This document shows, piece after piece, positions 60,320 to 64,000 of a DNA stretch of 64,000 bases (position 1 is the stretch's first letter; every line of letters starts with the position of its first letter). Both the position numbers and the translations under genes were made by a program. The stretch is from Viola odorata (taxonomy: Eukaryota > Streptophyta > Magnoliopsida > Malpighiales > Violaceae): contig OY829542.1 in the NCBI GenBank assembly GCA_963691705.1, positions 63,326,427 through 63,390,426 on the forward strand, given 5' to 3'. The notes beneath the pieces are model-generated. The model worked only from the letters and a program-made list of their open reading frames with translations, ran no database searches and was not told the origin of the DNA.

Positions 60320-62280
60320 AAATTCAGGTCAAGACGCGCCGGCACCTTCTGGTTTTACATCCCTTCGAAAAGGTTATAACAGCTCTTTCCGTCCTCAGCA
60401 CTCCAACATCACTTTTAATGCCCAGGAATTTTTTCGTGTGATTAGCTGCATTATCACATCAGGGTGAAGTGATGCAATTTTGACAAGGTGCCGGCGCTTT
60501 TGTGAATCATTGAAGAGCTGATGTATCCATAACTCTACGAAAATTAGCTGTGCTCGTTCGATTGATGTCTTGGAAGCGTGCTACCGACCCAGATAGCACT
60601 CCATGAGCCGTCACTTGAAGCGACATAAAGGAAAGGGAAGGTAAACAAATGAGATGCACACATTGTTTCCAGATATTCAACTTGTTCCTTTTTTTCTGGT
60701 TAAAGGTGATGTGGTCTGATTTCCTTGACCCTTATCTGTCTCATTCTTAAATTTGTTGTTTTGGTCACAGTTCTTCTAAGGATGGATGTACATTGTCTAC
60801 ATGGTAAAATGATCATAACAGAAATAAACTTCAATGTTTTTTCAAATGCAGTTTTGTTTGTCTGCTCAAATACAACTTGCTGGTTGTTTTGTTTATTTTG
60901 AGGTTAGCAAGTTAGGCTTGTATTTAGGCAGAGCAACTAGGCTCCCTTGGTTGAAAAAGTACCAAATTAAGCAAGAAATCTAGGGTGTAACAAAGGTTTT
61001 AATCCTGACTATACGTGAAAAAACATGTTGGAATGCTCGAACAAGATTACTCTAAAAGAAAATGAAAAAGAAGATATATATATTCTCAAATCTATACAAA
61101 GATTGCGTGACGGATTGGATGAGTTAAGTTGATGATCGTAAATTGAATATATGCATCCTATACTATTGGAAATGAAAGCAATATTAATAATAGAAATAGT
61201 AATTGTACTATTATATGAACTTTGGTGACGGCCAAGATAAGAAATGAGAAAAGACAGTTAAAGGTTAAAAGAGTCTGGCTTTCAGGCTATAATTAAGATC
61301 TAAACTCTACTATTTTAGGATATAAGCGACCTAAGTTAGTTTAACATGTTTTTATGGTAAGTTTTCTTTTTACAGGTAGAATTGAGTCTTCTTTTATCAT
61401 AATTCATTGACCGCTCTCAAAATCATTTGTTTACGAAATTTATTGGTTAATATTATAAATAAATCATGGTTTTGAATCAAATATATTGGAATTTTACACT
61501 TAGTATGACAACACACTTTAACAAGAAAAAGAAAAAGAAATTAATGAAAATTATCGAATCAAATTTTTTAATTTAAAGAGTAAAAGTATTGAACAATTTA
61601 CATAAACCTTTTATCGTTACTTTAATTATAGATAATAAAATACAAAATATTTCTCTTAACCTTTTATAGTTTAAAAACATACAATTTTAATCTTTATAAT
61701 AGTTTAAAATCAAATAAAATAGTTAAAATAGCAAATATTATGAATTTTGGTCAAAACGTGTAATAAATATATTAGGACCTAAGAATGAAAAAATAGTTTA
61801 TATTTAATTTACAATTTTTTAAAAATAAAATATTTCATTTCATGTTTTATTTTTTTTAGTGAAGTTGACTCTCTCATATTCGTTAAATTCTTTTTCAAAT
61901 TTACATATTTTCTGAACTTTTTACTATTTTTTTTAATTTTTTAACTATAAAGGTTAAAATTGCAACTTTTAGAAAACTATAAGATTAACATTGCAAAATT
62001 TTAAAATATAAAAAATTAAATAGAACATTTAGTAAATTATAAAATTATTTATGCAGCTTACCATAAAATAAATTCATACATTTTGTAATATTAACACAAA
62101 ATGGGCCGAAGCCTAGAAGTGCTAGATTTTTACTTGAATACACACGTCATTTCATTTCTATGTACATGTGCTTTAATTTCTTTGAAAAAAACAAAGGCAT
62201 GTAATTAGGTGAATATTAAGAAATATATAGAATCTGAACACGTGGATATCTCTGTGAAGATAGAGAAATCGAAGAAAAAA
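60320..62280. other. 3' flank and AT-rich intergenic
   Basis: The likely 3' untranslated region of the ARID gene (to about 60850) is followed by AT-rich DNA with no gene. Confidence 0.45.
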
Positions 62281-62282
62281 AA

Positions 62283-63023
62283 ATATATTTTTGGCATATC
62301 TACTCAATTTTTCGTATTAATTTAACATATTATTTTATTTTTTGTTGGATTTTACTCCTCTACTCACGTTTTTATATTAAATTGGTATGTCTAGGTAACG
62401 TCGTGCACAGTCAAACGCTAATCTAGTGATGTTGCATTGTTTAATATTATTTAGCCGACGTGACAATCTATTTGAGATGTCATGTCAGATTTAAAAATAA
62501 TAATTTTAAACTTATTTATCTGACCTATTAAAAGATGAAATGAGTTAATGTGGGTCAGATAAATAAATTTAAAATTCAATTTTTATTTTAAATCTGACGT
62601 AGATTGTAGGTCAGCTAAACAATACTCCATCCATCTTTTTTTAATTTACTTTTTCAAATAGTAGCTAAATTTAAAACATGAACTTAATACTTATTTTATC
62701 CCACATTATTTCATTTTTACCCTTAATTTCCACACCATTTCACATCATCATCAAATTGGGTTGATGCATAAGGGTTAATTTGTCATTTGCACTCCAATAT
62801 ATGCTTCGGAAAAGAATCCGTAGGAAAGCGTCAATTAAAAAAAGACGGAAGGAGTACTAAACAATGCCACGTCATTAGATTTAACGTATGATTGTGCACG
62901 ACGTTACCTATAGGGGCCAAATTAATATGAAAATGTGAATGAAAGGGTTAAATTCTACCAAAAATGAAATGAGGTGCCAAATCAATACGAAATATCGAAT
63001 AAAAGTGTCAAAAATATCATTAT
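62283..63023. mobile_element. foldback element with nested MITE, about 740 bp
   Basis: Outer arms pair over about 160 bp. Left words ATATTTTTGGCA, TTTCGTATTAATTT, TAGGTAACGTCGTGCACA and TGCATTGTTTA recur inverted on the right (about 62860-63023). Inner arms (GTCAGATTT...GACCTATTAA against TTAATGTGGGTCAG...AAATCTGAC) form a second stem at about 62490-62600. The right side is displaced by a Stowaway MITE. No coding capacity; the target duplication is unresolved. Confidence 0.75.
62625..62854. mobile_element. Stowaway-like MITE nested in the foldback element, 230 bp
   Basis: Starts CTCCATCCATC, ends GACGGAAGGAG, flanked by TA (62623-62624, 62855-62856). The interior is clearly the same family as the MITE at 17607-17852. 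It sits exactly where the pairing of the outer foldback is interrupted: the AACAATA to the left and CTAAACAATGCC to the right resume the inverted match. Confidence 0.85.
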
Positions 63024-63780
63024 TCCAATGAAAAAAAGCTATTACATTCGAGAATGATAATTTTTGAATTCCACTTAATGAACTTTTAGCTAATAGTATT
63101 ATAACTAAAAAAAATATTTATATTGACTTCAAGATATAGAATCTTTCAACTCACTATATCATGATTAATTTTATTTGTACCGATAAAATTAGATAGATTT
63201 TTAAAAGGGCATGAGATTTTGAATTCCACTTTTTTTTTTTTAAATTTCCATTTTTTTTCTAATTATTTATTATATTTGGCCTTCATATTTTTAGGTTTTG
63301 TATGATGACCTTTAATATTTATGTTTATTTTAGTTAACCTACTTACATTAGTTGTGCCTGGGAAAACAAATTACCACGAAGAGCCATTTAGTATTTTTAA
63401 TTATTTTTTCATATTTTCCTTTTTAAAATTATTTCCTTCAAATTTTATAATAATAAAATAATACTACTAATTAGGGTGATTATTTATGGTATCAAATTGG
63501 ATCATTCTTAAAATTTAATGAAAAATAAGTCAACATTAACGATAAAATAAAGTTAATATGAATAGAAAATATTAAAAATTATAGAGTTAATTTTTGTAGA
63601 ACGAGGATTGAGGACTAAACTGAGAAAATATGCTTGTGAAATGAATTTCGTAACAGAAAAAGGCAATTACCGACTCGAGTAAAAAAATTTAGAAAACGCA
63701 ATGAATATCACGCATGGTAAAAATGGAAAGTTACTGCTATTATAGTTTTTATTTTTTTTTGGTTAAACTGTTATTCATTC
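63024..63780. other. intergenic, upstream of the E2 gene
   Basis: AT-rich promoter-side sequence; T-run near 63231-63241. No gene. Confidence 0.4.
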
Positions 63781-63889
63781 TAGTTGTCTGAACGAAAAAG
63801 AGAGGAGAAAAAAAAGCTCTCTGACAATTACCTTACCAGTATCTCTTATCTTCCTTTTGCCTCTTGAAAAAAAGAAAAAGAAAAAGAAA

Positions 63890-63933
63890 ATGTCTTCCCC
63901 AAGCAAACGCAGGGACATTGATTTGATGAAACT
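63890..63933 (+). CDS. ubiquitin-conjugating enzyme E2 (UBC4/5/6 type), first coding exon only
   Basis: The ATG at 63890 opens MSSPSKRRDIDLMK plus two bases of the next codon (CT), followed by a donor (gtaaag at 63934). This N-terminus is characteristic of the plant UBC4/UBC5/UBC6 group of E2 enzymes, counterparts of UBE2H/Ubc8, which begin MSSPSKRR..D.MKL. The leader is purine-rich (GAAAAA repeats). The catalytic Cys and the rest of the UBC fold lie past the right edge. The call rests on 14 residues. Confidence 0.7.
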
Positions 63934-64000
63934 GTAAAGATGAAATCTTTTCTTTTGTGAATTGGGTTGTTGTTATTGATTTTTGTTCTATTTTGTTTTG

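Overview
The window is nuclear DNA from a flowering plant, most likely a eudicot. Evidence: genes with many short introns and GT-AG borders, plant-specific families (dirigent, NAC, group-B MAP kinase with TEY, ARID/ELM2), AT-rich intergenic DNA and many Stowaway-like, hAT-like and Mutator-like nonautonomous elements. The species cannot be fixed from sequence alone. Exon borders below were read by eye from splice signals plus unbroken reading phase.

Layout, left to right. 1-4008: 5' part of an organellar-type 5'-3' exonuclease gene (minus strand, runs off the left edge). 5246-5461: small basic peptide gene with a His/Gln tail. 8248-9373: NTF2/SnoaL-like plastid protein (plus), convergent with a small 86-aa protein gene (9756-10111, minus). 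11080-12956: Mutator-like element with a hAT-like element inside one terminal repeat. 13450-17850: transposon debris, nested MITEs, an intact dirigent gene (15330-15887) and a broken F-box/MYND gene fragment. 18206-23086: 23-exon XRN-type 5'-3' exoribonuclease (minus). 23947-24255: second F-box/MYND fragment. 24639-27933: cytosolic tryptophanyl-tRNA synthetase (minus), divergent from RIO1 kinase (28206-31830, plus). 33580-36926: MPK4-type MAP kinase (minus). 39620-40674: broken NAC gene (minus). 40765-51882: an 11.1-kb LINE inserted at the TATA box of that NAC gene. 55109-56279: long-inverted-repeat element in front of an ARID/ELM2/SANT gene (56928-60317, plus). 62283-63023: foldback element with a nested MITE. 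63890-end: first coding exon of an E2 ubiquitin-conjugating enzyme.

The genes do not form a pathway; this is ordinary gene-rich plant euchromatin with housekeeping RNA, translation and signalling genes. The most unusual structure is the LINE. Its reverse-transcriptase segment is present five times in direct tandem (four full 1442-bp units and one with an in-frame 555-bp deletion), with almost no differences between copies, all between one pair of 16-bp target-site duplications. Removing the extra 5213 bp leaves a normal 5.9-kb element. Other points of interest: a catalytically complete XRN paralogue without the usual zinc knuckle, an 8-bp slippage frameshift plus start loss in the NAC gene, two collinear F-box/MYND fragments flanking the XRN gene, and several nested-insertion histories that can be read directly. 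I found no evidence of a wholly new biological system.
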